Under the pieces are notes generated by a model. It was not told the DNA's origin and did no database searches. It saw only the letters and a list, made by a program, of their open reading frames with translations. 64,000 nucleotides of DNA. Source: Ceratobasidium sp. AG-K. Its lineage: Eukaryota; Basidiomycota; Agaricomycetes; Cantharellales; Ceratobasidiaceae. The DNA lies in assembly GCA_037039685.1 (NCBI GenBank), contig JAWNGF010000001.1, positions 1,612,001 to 1,676,000 on the forward strand, in the 5' to 3' direction. Numbering within the stretch: position 1 is the stretch's first letter; every line of letters begins with the position of its first letter. This document shows, in pieces, positions 1 through 11,394 of this stretch. The position numbers and the translations under genes were made by a program.

Positions 1-666
1 TCCTGAATCTAGGACATTTGGTATGATTTACAGACAATCTACGCACACTCGTACACGAGAACACCTGTCCCTTCCCCGCTTTGTAGTTTTTTTTCCCTTT
101 CGCATGTCCCGTTATTATACCCTTTGGAATGACATGCTGTACGCCACCATCAGCTAGCGGGGTTACCGTTGTGAAGGACGTCGGCACAAAGCCCGCGTAC
201 AAACTTAATCGAGAAATTATTGGGCCTAATCAAGTAAGGGTTTGTACCTGCTTGTGCTCATTGATGGAAATATTTCACGCATTTGTCAATATTCGGAGGG
301 TAAACAACGTGCTCGCCTGCTTGCATGCGCAATGCGTCCACAACATGCCGCCAGGAGCTGTCATTGGCGTGAATGAGCCGTCTCAAATCGGTTGTTCCTC
401 GCAGGGCGGGACAAAGCGGTTGCAATTCGACCTCGTGGATATATTCAGTTACGATAATAGCGGCAGGATATTTGATACGACAACGGAAGTCTTTGCGTCA
501 TTGGTTGGTTTTGTAATACAAAGGAATTCAATTGGGATCTGGCTGTGGTGGAGATCGGCAGCTAAGCAATGGGACTATTTTCGTTGCGAGCACGTTCTTG
601 GCGCAAATAACGCTGGTCAAAACGCTTGGCTGTTGCAAGGAAATTCTCCAGTCACTCCTTCACGAC
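1..666. other. Upstream region of the GH9 gene, no supported gene
   Basis: An open frame from about 129 to 803 on the plus strand runs through here, but it overlaps the GH9 signal-peptide exon in another frame and has no recognisable protein character. I treat it as a chance frame. The region probably holds the GH9 promoter and 5' leader. Confidence 0.5.
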
Positions 667-2974
667 ATGACCCGCCTCCTCGCACTCCTTGCTCTTCAGG
701 CACTCGCTGCTTTGCCTCGCGTCGCCTTGGCCGCCGAGGAGGACCCACCAAATCACGCCAACTCGACCGTACCTTATACGACGCCTTCAACTCCCAAGTA
801 TAATTATGCAGAGGTCATTCACAAGGTGGGCATGATGATTATAACGCGTGCAACCGTTTGTTTATTTTGCTCCAGAGTCTACTCTTTTACCATTCCCAGC
901 GCTCTGGAAGCCTTGGTCCTAACCGCCGCTTGGCATGGAGAGGCGACTCGTGTCTCAACTGCAAAGGCTTGTACGGTGAAGACTTGACCGGCGGCTACTA
1001 TGAAGCCGCAAATACCATGGTGTGTATCTACGCGTCGTTACTCGACTTGATGCTGATATTACATCCAGAAATGGGGACTTCCTCTAGCGTGGACGGTTAC
1101 TCAACTTGCGTTTAACGTTTATGCTTTCCCTGATGGATTCAAGGCTGTGAATGAGGTACATATGGTCAATCCTTCTAGATGACCTTCTAACACACTTCTT
1201 CGACGCCCAATAGTTCGACGAAGCTTTGGAGGGTGTCAAGGTACGTGTTCCGGCTTAATTCCACTCGGCATGCGTCTAATGCATGCGCAGTGGGGCACGG
1301 ATTACTTGGTCAACTGTATCGCTAGTCCGGACCAATTTGTTGGGCAGGTGAGTTAACAATGGTATTGGTATAGGAGTGTAGACAAACCAGTTATTAGCTT
1401 GGTGTTAGTGCTGTTGGAAAGACAGACATTGACTTCGGCTATTTCGGTCCGGTGAGTGGTTTTCAACATGCTTTATTACTTCGCCCTAATAATTCCCCAT
1501 CAGCCCGAGGAGTACGACCTATGGGTGCCGCAGGGTCTGAAACACACCGATGGTATCGCGTACATCAACTCGACCAACCCTTCATCGGAAATTCTTGGCG
1601 AGACGGCTGCGACTATGGCCGCGACGTCTATCATCTTCGCCGAAAAGGACAAGGCCTACTCGGACAAGCTCTTGAATCATGCCGTTGATCTGTATACGCG
1701 TGCTACGACGTACCAGGGCTCGTACATGAAGAGCACCCATCCGAACTTGCAGACGGTTAAGGAGTGGTATCCCAGTTCCATCTACACCGACGAGCTGGCT
1801 TGGGCTGCAGCTTGGCTATATGCTGCGACCAAGGATGAAAAGTACCGCACTGCCGCTGATGACTTTATCCAAAAGTCGAAGGATCACCAGAATGAGGTAG
1901 GATGGTTTGGTACTTGCTAAGAATGAAACCTCACAATCGTTCGGCAGTACTCTTGGGACGAGAAGTTGCCTGGTGTCTATACCTTGATGTTCATGAACAC
2001 CAAGAACCAAACCTACAAAGCTGGTGCCGAGGCATTCTTCAAGGACTACTGGCCTGGAGGTAGCGTTAAGCAGACCGCCAAAGGTCTCGCCTTCTTGGGA
2101 AGCTGGGGCTCTCTTGGGTATGTCCAATTATTTGACTCGCCCACACATACTCATATATGCGCTCTAGTTATGCATCTGCAACCGGCTTCTTGATGATGGC
2201 ATACTCCAAGACCATTGGGTTTACCGATCCAAGCGTCAAAGATGCCGTCTCGTTCTCTGCTCAACAACTAAACTATATTCTTGGCGACTGCGGCCGTTCG
2301 TGGGTTGTTGGATTTGGTGAAAACTCACCTGTTCGGCCGTACCACAAGTCGTCGTACAATTCGTTCATCGACTATCCCATGCGTGGAAAGGACAATGGTG
2401 CACAGGGCGAGGACTTCTTGAATTCGAAGACCGTGAACCGTTTCATCCTGTATGGTCAGTACGATGCTCTGCTTAAGTCGGGCACCTCTAATTGATGGCT
2501 CTAGGTGCGCTCGAGGGTGGGCCTGCATGGGACGATACCTTCAAGGATGACCGCAGCTCCTATGAATACACAGATAAGTCTCTCTCAGGTTACTCTTCAA
2601 CGCGTACTTATCTGTCCTCTGGATATCCACAGGTGACCCAGGACTACAATGCCGCATTCACCGGTCTCAACGCAGCCATGATTGAGTATTATGGTGGCAG
2701 CAATTTCAAGGCGTTCTCCGACTGTGGGCTTGACCTTGGTTGGTCGCACCCCAACGCAACCAACCCTCCTCAGTGGCCTGAAAACGACTGCTACCACACG
2801 TGCGCCACCAACTGTGCAATCCAGACCTCGACCAACTCGTCCAGCGGCAACAACGGCAGCGGTTCTGGTTCGACGGGTGGCAATGGGTCGAATGATGCTT
2901 CGACTACTGGCCGCTCCGCTGGTTTGACCATTGGTGCTATTTTCGCTGGTGTGTTCGCCTCGCTCCTTCTCTGA
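667..2974 (+). CDS. Glycoside hydrolase family 9 (endoglucanase-like) protein, C-terminally anchored, altered catalytic motif
   Basis: Multi-exon gene. Exon 1 (667-825) encodes a signal peptide (MTRLLALLALQALAALPRVA), exon 2 (876-1019) the family motifs LFYHSQRSG, WRGDS and DLTGGYY, and later exons the helical-barrel landmarks ILGDCGRSWVVGFG, ALEGGP, DDR and QDYNAAF. The C-terminus is a Ser/Gly/Asn-rich linker followed by a hydrophobic end (about 2920-2970), which suggests a GPI signal or membrane anchor, so the protein is probably displayed at the cell surface. GH9 enzymes cleave beta-1,4-glucan by inversion, using an Asp of the DAGD motif as base and a Glu of the NEVAxDYNA motif as acid. 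Here the first motif reads EAAN and the second PQVTQDYNA, so cellulase activity is doubtful. Family membership is firm; function is not. Confidence 0.85.
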
Positions 2975-3138
2975 TTCTGATCCACGGGATGTTTCTGCCT
3001 CGTCGATACCACTTGGACATGACCTCGATTGACATTTCAGCAATTTTATTGCTTTATGATACCTTGACAATTTTTCTGAATCACGTTCTCACGGCTCAAA
3101 AAATGTACTTAATAACTGCATACACGACACTTTTTACA

Positions 3139-4235
3139 TCACATGAGTAGGCGCTCGTCGAGCATCATTCGAAGCAACAAGAACGCTGAACGCCGCTCTT
3201 GTGCAAACCCACTGGCCCAATCGCTTGGAAGTGGAACAGCGTGTTCGAACCCATGCGAGTAAATGCCTTCCGTCACGCCGAGTGGTTTGGGTGGTACCTG
3301 GTCGGATGAATCAAGAATATCTGACCATTGTTGTTCTGTGAAGCGCACAGGAAGGAACGCAAAGGTCGCGTGTGATTGAGGTACGATCGAGTTGACGAAT
3401 TCGGTAAGGATAGCAGGAGGTTTACCATCTGTGGTTGGAGGCATTACCGGGAGGGGCAAGTATTCGGCCTAGTGACACACGGGTTATATTGCGATTTATA
3501 GCCAAAATTAAACGTACCTCTAAGAAAATCCCCTTGTGCGAGTTACCTTGTCCGATATACCCCATACGCACTACCCAATCGGACCCAACGGTGCACGTTA
3601 CCCCATCAATTACAGCTGTAGTAGGTCTTGACGCCCACTTCGACTTGACTTGCCCCAGAAACTGCTCAAACGTCGCAGGCGGTTTAAGGGATATAAAGGT
3701 TGTGCGAAAATGCAGCGGAAGCGGGATATGCTTGACTTTGGGCAAGACGGCGCCTGGTTCTTGGCCTGTCGCGTCAAGAATAATCACGTCGTCGTCGTCT
3801 GTGGCCGCCGCAGCTGCCTCGCGATTCGCGGCCTCCTGTTCCGCCCGGACTTTCTCGAGAGCCACCGGTCGATCGAGTGATTTGCGATCCTCAAGAAGAA
3901 CATGTACATGTTCTCCATAGGTGAGAGTAAAGAGAAAACTAAAAAGAATGTTAGTCCATACACGACGAAGGATACGAAGAGCTCACCGATCGGGATGTAC
4001 ACTAGAGCGATACGCCCGTGCCACGTGCTTCCAACGACTGCGATGCTCGACCTACTCCCTCGTAAGCACTCGTCTTAAATAAACTTGACCATCACACATT
4101 CGGAAGGTTCATAATATGGGTTGCAATCTGATTCAGCGAGTTTGGATGTGCAGAAGGCCATCGTGCTATACTATGCCCCGTAAACATTCCAAAACGCTAC
4201 AAGAGGTCCGGAAATACGCACCAAGTAATGCCCAT
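3139..4235 (-). CDS. MED20: Mediator complex subunit 20
   Basis: Nuclear subunit of the Mediator head module, which relays signals from transcription factors to RNA polymerase II. My gene model begins with a 14-nt exon encoding MGITC (shared with the next exon), matching the conserved MGVTC start of the family, then IARWPSAHPNSLNQI, a short exon VEHRSRWKHVARAYR, and HPDRFLFTLTYG. The core reads DWVVRMGYIGQGNSHKG and, after an intron, AEYLPLPVMPP, corresponding to the strand carrying VEVEYGP in animal Med20. An acidic insert DDDDVIILD lies in the middle. The start codon is 119 bp from the divergent kinase gene, so the two probably share a promoter. The first exons are inferred from splice sites and family resemblance. 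Confidence 0.75.
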
Positions 4236-4354
4236 CGCTGTCGAATTCAACACGGATCAACAGCTGAGTATGGGGCCAGCACCGCCACAGGTGGAGTGTG
4301 GGGTTCGGACTTAGCGTACGATGACTCGTATCAACTTCATTTGACGACGACAGA
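4236..4354. promoter_or_regulatory. Divergent promoter between MED20 and the dehydrogenase kinase
   Basis: Only 119 bp separate the two start codons, so both core promoters must lie here or overlap the first introns. No clear TATA box was seen. Confidence 0.5.
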
Positions 4355-6213
4355 ATGAGGTCGACACTCGGATACACTAGACGAGCTCTCAACGTGAGAG
4401 CATTTTCAACCGATGGGGAGCCGATGGTTTCTTCTGGAGGGTTACATTTTTACCGAAATAAGCAAATGGAAGCATATGCCGCCAAGCCAGCGCATAGACT
4501 TTCATTGAGGCAGTTGGTGAGCACTGATGCATCAGCCTTGACCTTGATACAATGACATGCTTGGTAGTTGTTTTTTGGCAGACAGATGGATGAGCAACGG
4601 ATTATCAAGGCATGTATCCGCCGGTGTCATGCATCGCTCTACTTAGCTCTTCAATCTCCTGTCAGAGCGCCAACTATGTCAGGACGGAGTTGCCCGTACG
4701 AATAGCCCACAGGATTCGAGACTTGCAGGCACTGCCCTATGTGGTAGTGAAACAGGAATGGGTGGCCAAGGTTTACGAGGTACGCCTAGTTGCTCTCCAA
4801 CTCCGTACGCGGCACTCAGTTCAAATCCAGCTTTACTGGAGCGCGTTTGAAAAGTGCGAATGCTCATCCTTTGACGGGAACACCATCTAACTATGTGACC
4901 AAAGACTTCGGAAGTACCCAGAGGTCCATTCCCAAGAAGACAACCGAGAGTTTTGCAAGTTCTTGAGAGGAATTCTTGATGAACAGTAAGCCTCGTTTCT
5001 CCCTACGTGAGTTTTGCATTGCAACTTGACCAGTGCCCCGGTGATCCCATGGATATCCTTGGGTCTATCGCTCTCTTCCCGTCACTTGGTCCCGGAGCAA
5101 CTGGATGCATTCATGAAGCGCATGCTCGTATCTCGGATATCTCGCCGCGTGCTTGCAGAACACCACCTTGCACTTACCGACGGACTTGCTCGAAACGATA
5201 GATCCCCTCAACGATCGCAGGTCGGAATCATCCATACGGCTCTCGATGTGAAAGCGAGCGTTCAGCGATGCATTTCCTTGCTGCAAGAACGCCCACAAGG
5301 ATCAGACGCCAACTTTGAGACCCTAAACGAGACACATATTACGGGCTCATCTGCTAAATCGGATTACCGATGGCCCGAAGTGATCCTCGATGGCGACTTC
5401 GATAGTAGATTCGCATACATCAAGGAGCATTTCGAGTACATTGTATTTGAGCTACTGAAAAACGTGCGTACGACCCGCTTGTCCCCATTTGTAGTCAAGC
5501 ACGCTGAAGCCACCCTACGGCCGCGTGCAGGCCATGCGGCATACTGTTCTACGAAATGGAGGCCTAGGCGAACCCGCACCCATCCGCGCCACGATCGTGG
5601 CAGGCCCCGATATCATGAACGTGCGGATCTCCGACCAAGGTGCGATCGCACCGACCGCGTGCTAGCTCCTTTTCCCCGCTGTTGGATGATGACTCGTGCT
5701 TGGAACAGGGGGTGGACTCCGATCGAGCAGCAGCCAGACGGCACACGATATGTTCTCGTTTTCGCACGTGCGGAACGCAACGCGATTGCATGACGAACGC
5801 CTAGGGGCTCTGCGGCAGCTAAGCTCCAGTGGCCGTGGGTTGAGAGCGACGGTCGACGAACAGCTCGCTCGGTGGAAAGAGGGAACTGATCGACCGCTCG
5901 TTGGACGAATGGGTCTCGGTCTGCCATTGAGTAACATTTATGCGACATACTTCGGTACGTACCGGTCGTCCAATCGCACAATGTTCTATCCCACATATAT
6001 TCCGGTGTCCCACCCTATCAAACATGAAACTGACCCCTGTGTAGGTGGATCATTGGATCTAGTTAGTATGGACGGGTGGGGTACAGACGTATATCTCCGG
6101 CTGCCTCGTCTCGTGAGTGCATAGTGCGCATCATGTCCGGTCCGAATAATCTTACCGATATCTTTCCCATCTCTCGTCTCAAGGGCACCAATCTGGAAGG
6201 TCTGGAGGTCTGA
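4355..6213 (+). CDS. Mitochondrial pyruvate / branched-chain 2-oxoacid dehydrogenase kinase
   Basis: GHKL-type protein kinase of the mitochondrial matrix that phosphorylates and switches off the E1 subunit of pyruvate or branched-chain keto-acid dehydrogenase. Exon 1 (4355-4516) gives an Arg-rich targeting sequence (MRSTLGYTRRALNVRAFST) and SLRQLL; then FFGRQMDEQRI, SANYVRTELPVRIAHR, LYWSAFEKLRKYP and LDEHAPVIPWISLG of the helical bundle. The ATP-binding domain shows the N-box EHFEYIVFELLKN, G1-box SDQGGG after an intron, SFSHVRN and the G2-box GLGLPLSNIY, ending in WGTDVYLRLPRL and GTNLEGLEV. At least eight introns. The second intron (4610-4665) appears to use a GC donor. I cannot tell the pyruvate from the branched-chain type by eye. 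Confidence 0.88.
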
Positions 6214-6472
6214 GAGTGGGTCGCATAGATTGGGGTCATTCAATTTCATCACATTACGAGGGGAAAAAGAACAAGGTGCAAGGTTTTGCAGATCGGATGG
6301 AAAGAATTTAGCACAGTTTTAATCTATCCATATACGCGTATTTTGCTTTTCGGTTGTTCGCACCCGCGAGCGATTTGAAACTTGGCGCTCTTTAACACGT
6401 GACCGCGTGCTCCTAAAAGCTTAGCGCGCTTGCTGGCGCTCTGATGAATCTTGATCGCGTCAAGTGACGACG

Positions 6473-9377
6473 ATGGCGGAGAAGAAGACCAAGGCGAGAC
6501 GCAAGGCCGAACCCAAGGTAAGTCGCGTGGCTGGTGGAGTTGATTGGATTTAATTTCCTGGGAATAGGCGAAAGCTGGTCCGCAGGCAACTCTTCTTGCG
6601 CACTTTGGTAAACGCCGCTCGGACAATGGACCCTCTGCCGAGGTGAGCTCTGAAGAAGCTCAGTCTCTCGGGCCACCGAGTAGACCAGCGTACGGTGCTC
6701 GTATTATAGTCCGAGCCCCGTCGTCGGGAACGGATTCGGTAACGGGAAAGCGGAGACGAGAAGAGTCGGATAGCAGTATGTGCCTTCGCTGAGCAGCTAA
6801 CTGGTAATTAACCCTGTACAGGTCCGGCCGGAACACCATCCCGATTACGATCCCGAAGCCCTGTTGTTGTTCCCTCTAGCAGTCCCCGTCCCGAAACTAG
6901 TAGCCCGCCACTCGTCATATCCAGCAGTCCACCCGCCGTTCGTTCAAGTAGTCCAGTAATATTGAATAGTAGTCCATTGTCCTCTCAGCCTCCTTCGCCG
7001 TCTCCTCCTCCAGTTACACTAGGCGATACGACAGACAGCGACGGGACCGGTTTGACCACGCACCCGTTCTTTGCCCGGAACAAGGTCCCCAAGGCTAAAC
7101 TCCAACGCACGAGCAAGGATAAAGACGAGGGACTGGGAAGGAGCCAGGATGCGCCCATCGAGATTGGCGAGGACGACGAAGGGAGCAATAAACCTGTGCA
7201 CTCGTTTTTTAAATCTCGCAAGTTGGCGCCACGCGTCCTGGAGAGGACGTCGAGCGGCAAAGGGAAGGGGAAGGAGCGTGAACCTGCGCCGGTGCGAGCT
7301 CGGAAAGGTCTTGGCGTCGACCCTCCTTGGCCGGGTGCCGATTCGATTCACGTTGGGTTGGGGACGGAGGTGCTCGAACCCAGACCATGTCCCTTTGGTC
7401 GACGAGAAGCAGGCCCAAGCACTCCAACAGTGGTTTCAGACGAGGCAACACAGGCGTGGGCCGACTCGTACAAACGTTCCCAACAAGACGACGACATACT
7501 AGATCTGACTACTGGTGGATTCAGTCCATGGGCGGCACTATGTCGGCCCGTCGATGAGGAAGAAGAGATCCCACCCGAGCACGCAGCCCACCCCGCCATT
7601 GCCCGACTCCTCGACCCCGTAACCGGACCGCGACACGCCTTTACACCCGTAACGAGCGCCAAAGAAGTTCTCGGGAGCAAAAACGAGATTGAAGAGCTGC
7701 GAGAATGGCTAGGCAAACTCGCCATCAAGCAAAAAGAGCTCGCCCAAGAACCAGAGCCCGAACCTGAAACCGAGACCAAACGACGTAAAGCCAAACGAAT
7801 CGAGCGAAACGTGATTCAGACCCGGCTGGAGAAGCCTAAACGACGACAACGACAGGACAGGTACGACTCAGACATCGTGGTCGACGATGATTATGTGGAA
7901 GGCATCGACGAGCCGGTTGTGTACGAAAAAGTCATTGGAAACGCCATGGTCGTGCTGGGTCCGCCTGGGGTGGGCAAGAGCGCCGCGATCCACGCGTGCG
8001 CACAGGAAATGGGCTGGTCGGTGTTTGAAGTGTACGCAGGGATCGGGCGGCGCGGGGTTGGTGCAAACGGTCTGGCGGGGTTGATCGGGAGCGTGGCAAC
8101 GAATCATACGGTGGGGGAAAAGGACGCGTACGATTCGTTGATTTTGCTCGACGAGGTGGATGTGTCGTTTGAGCAGGATACGCAGTTTTGGGGCGCGGTC
8201 GAGGCGTTGGTGTGTGATTCGAAGCGGGCGGTGGTCATGACGTGCAATGGTAGGTCCTTCGAGATTGTTTCAGACGTGGGCTCACACTCGTAGACATGTA
8301 CGCCGTGCGAGAGGGCCAGATTTCGGTACAACAGTACCTCGAACTCGACGCGGCGGACCCCGAGTTGGCGGGTTCGTACCTATATGCGCAAGCGCGTGCC
8401 GCCAGGCCCGAGGCTAAACTCCCCCCGCGAGAGGCGTTTCGAGAGCTGTACAAGATGACCAAGTACGCGCCGCGGTTACCGGATTACATGATGCCCGACT
8501 TGATCATGCACGCGGTGCCGTCGCAGCTGGACAAGATCCCGGATCTGCGGCGTGCGTTGGAGCAGGTCAAGTTTTGGGTCGTGCACGGGCGAGGGTGTGG
8601 GCCGCTCGATAATCGGGAGCCATTGGAGGTGCGCAAGGCATGGAACGAGCTCGGGCGGGATGTAGTCGAGTATCTGGGAGACTGGAGCGAGGGATCGGTC
8701 GTGCGTGGGTCGAGGGAGCCGAAAGTAGTCCAAGGGACGCGACTCGTCCGATTTGCCGACGAGCTGTCGTGGATCGACGCGTGGATGGAGCGGCGGTGGG
8801 AGAGACAGATGCAGGTGGGTGGGTGTATGCGCACGGTGGACGACGCTGACGGGACCAGGCCGAAGAAGTGGACCGGATGGGGCCCGGACCCGACGACACG
8901 GTGCTGCTGGGCCTGTTTGAGCTCTGCAAGCCAGCGGTGCGGTTCGAAGAGGTTGGGATTGCCGAGTACAGTGCGGATGCTGAGATGGCGCTTTGGGCGT
9001 TGAGACTCGCGCGACGGCGGCTGGAACGAGGGGCGGGAAGCGGGGCAAGGCACGGACTGGAGCGCGTCAAGCGCTGGAACGCGGCGTGGCTGGAAGAAGA
9101 GCGGTCGGCGCACCAGGAAAACTGCATGGTGTTTTTGAACCAGTATATCCTAGGGCCGGGTACGGTACGGCCGCCGCAGCCGGCGGTTGCGTTGGACATT
9201 GTGCCGGTGGTGCGGGCAATGGTGCATACGGACGACGCGATGGAAGCCAGCGGGGTAGTTCAGAGCACGCGACGCACGCGAGCGGCCAAGTACGTGCGGT
9301 ACCTGACGCTTCGCGAGCCAGAAAAGCACCAAGTAGCGGTCGAGGCGGTTACGGCAACAGAGTATCAGCTGATGTAA
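6473..9377 (+). CDS. Elg1/ATAD5-like AAA ATPase, putative PCNA unloader
   Basis: Begins MAEKKTKARRKAEPK with introns near 6520 and 6777. A long basic, serine/proline-rich N-terminal region carries QATLLAHF (6583-6606), which resembles a PCNA-interacting box, and two HxFF repeats near 7061 and 7199. The ATPase core has Walker A GPPGVGKSAA, a following VFEVYAG strand, Walker B LILLDEVD (near 8145) and a sensor-1-like MTCN. A helical C-terminal region follows, with introns near 8250 and 8814. Elg1/ATAD5 forms an RFC-like complex that removes PCNA from DNA; that role is inferred from the RFC-like core with a large N-terminus. A different RFC-like protein is possible. TQAWADSYKR may be a weak version of the WxxKYxP lead-in motif. 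Confidence 0.65.
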
Positions 9378-9428
9378 TTAGTGGTCAGCAATAAGCAACA
9401 GATTGGCAGAAGCGGGATTTGCAATGGG

Positions 9429-9450
9429 CACGTGGCGGGGGCGGTATATA
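9429..9450 (+). promoter_or_regulatory. E-box CACGTG and TATATA box upstream of the bHLH gene
   Basis: CACGTG lies at 9429-9434 and TATATA at 9445-9450, 41 bases before the bHLH start codon. The hexamer is the classical target of bHLH proteins, which raises the possibility of autoregulation. Confidence 0.45.
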
Positions 9451-9490
9451 GAGGTGGGATGGTTGTGTGTGGAGATCGTTCCCTCTAGTG

Positions 9491-10912
9491 ATGTCTGAAG
9501 TTGAGCCGGGGTCCGCGGGAGGGCGCACCCCGACGGGCGAGAAGCCGCGACTGACGTCGCTCGAGTATCTGCAGCTGACACATCGCTCTGGCCGCGGGTC
9601 GATTACGGATCCGTCGTTGCATGTGTCGCACCCACCCGAGCCCAAGCGCGCAACACGATCGCCGCCCGAGCTGCTGAGCAAGCGCCGCGACGACGACGAA
9701 GCGGCCGACTCGCCAGGGCCGGGGCCACGTCCCAGTCAAGCGCTCGACTTCAACTACAACATGCGGCGCCACTCAATAGCAACCGTCCCCCGCATGCGCC
9801 ACCCACGCGATCTCTCGCCCCTCGCCCGCTCACCTGAACACATCCCTTTCCTCCCCCCGCCGGCTGTCTCTGGCCAGAAACGCAAGCTCACCGACCGTCC
9901 GTTCCCCGACGACGGCCCACGCTACCCCACCATGGCTCCCCCGCCTGGTCTTGATCAACCCATGCTCAAGCGCCGGGGCTCTGCCTTTGACCCACGCATC
10001 TACGACCGCAGAGACTCGGTAGGCACCGCCCCCTGGCTCGACCGCCGCGACTCGACTGCCTCGCTCTACTCGAATACATCTCTTGGCTCCAGTCTGGGCT
10101 ACACCACCGCCAACTCGTCCACCTACTCGCCCGACACCCAGCTGCACAATGGCAACAAGCCTGGTCAAGTTTATGCCTGGCCTGACGCGAGCACAGGGAA
10201 CCCATCAGATCTCCCCCAGCGCTCGTTTCCGTCGTTTTCCGAAACCCACTCGAATGGTACCAGCTTTGTGAGCGGGACCGAACGTGCCCCCCAACCTGTC
10301 GTTGTCCCCTCGCTGCCCACCAATGGCCGGCGGGCGTCTGGCTCGAGCGGGAGTGAACGCCAGGGCTCTGAAGGTGCCACGCCCGAGGCCTCGTCGCAGC
10401 CCACTGTGCCGTCGTCCGAGCACAATGCATCTAGGCGCGATTCGGTCTCGAGCTCCAAAGAAACGCCCTATTCCCGCTCTCCCGAGCTGCGCGTGTCTCA
10501 CAAGCTAGCCGAGCGAAAACGGCGCAAGGAGATGAAGGATTTGTTTGACGAGCTGCGAGACCATTTGCCGGCCGATCGAGGCATGAAAGCAAGCAAATGG
10601 GAAATTCTTAGCAAAGGTACGTTCCGATCTGATCCCTTGTGCTCAAACTAACGCTTTCCAGCTGTCGATTACATTTCCCAGCTCAAACAGTCGTACAACG
10701 AAGTCACCCAGGAGCTCGACATGACTCGACACGAGCTCGAGGCGCTCCGCCCTGGCTCGCTCGCCCACCACCACCATCCCGCTCCCCATCATCCTCACCC
10801 GGGCTATGCGCTCCCGTATGCCGCCTATCCCGTCTCGGGCCACTATCCTGTTCAGCCTGGCGCACCACTGGGTGGTCCCCCGCCTGCAGGATCCCAGCCT
10901 CCTCCCGCATAG
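9491..10912 (+). CDS. Basic helix-loop-helix transcription factor
   Basis: Nuclear DNA-binding protein. About 340 N-terminal residues are low-complexity, rich in Pro, Ser and Arg. The bHLH domain sits near the C-terminus: basic segment [13 protein letters not shown] with the His-Glu-Arg spacing of E-box readers, helix 1 [12 protein letters not shown], loop [12 protein letters not shown], and helix 2 [14 protein letters not shown], which crosses one intron (about 10618-10662). A leucine-bearing helix ([18 protein letters not shown]) extends helix 2. The tail is His/Pro-rich. It starts 113 bp after the Elg1-like stop in the same direction. The physiological target cannot be told from sequence; the Lys-rich loop KASKWEIL recurs in basidiomycete bHLH proteins as far as I know. 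Confidence 0.85.
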
Positions 10913-11394
10913 ACTTCCCGACGACTATATGACATGCTCAAAATTGCCTCATGCTCCTTCCTATACCCCTCTTCGGTTGCGTATCTATTCCTATGAACGC
11001 TTTGCTCGTTTTTATTTCTTCTTGACTAGCTGTATCATTCTGTTGTTCTATTGGTGGGCTATATATTCTCGTTTATCGTCGTAATAGACCATTTCCTTTG
11101 TGCCAGCGCACCCCACTCAGGGCTGACGCGGACTCTTCTCGGCTGACCATCGACACGTGAGATTTCCGTGTCCTACACGTGAACTGTCTCGTGCGTGCAC
11201 CCAAAACGAGATGCATCCGCGTTTGATTGATTGCTGCGATCATCGAGGGCTCGCTTTTTGTTCGACGTCCGTTTCTGTTGCACGCTTTTTCCCCGGCGGC
11301 CAGTTTTACGCGGGCTCATTGGCACCCAGGGCGCCATGTGAATTATGTGCAATAAATGTCTAGTCCACGTTTAGCTCGGCGAATCTATACCCCG
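10913..11394. terminator. Convergent 3' region of the bHLH and pelota genes
   Basis: About 480 bp between two converging stops. AT-rich stretches such as TTTTTATTTC near 11010 and AATAAA near 11350 fit 3' processing signals. No open frame with protein character was found. Confidence 0.4.

Noticed and set aside
129..987. Long plus-strand open frames upstream of and over the GH9 start
   Set aside because: They overlap the GH9 signal-peptide exon in another frame and have no recognisable domain or codon bias.
4171..4392. Minus-strand frame with HLWRCWPHTQLL, taken first as the MED20 N-terminus
   Set aside because: The MGITC / IARWPSAHPN model gives the proper family start with canonical introns; this frame lacks an ATG and family similarity.
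7348..9199. Several long minus-strand frames opposite the Elg1-like gene
   Set aside because: GC-rich shadow frames of the coding strand; the plus strand has Walker A/B motifs and consistent splicing.
9385..10501. Minus and alternative plus frames over the bHLH gene
   Set aside because: Arg/Ala/Ser-rich shadows of a GC-rich exon without domain content.
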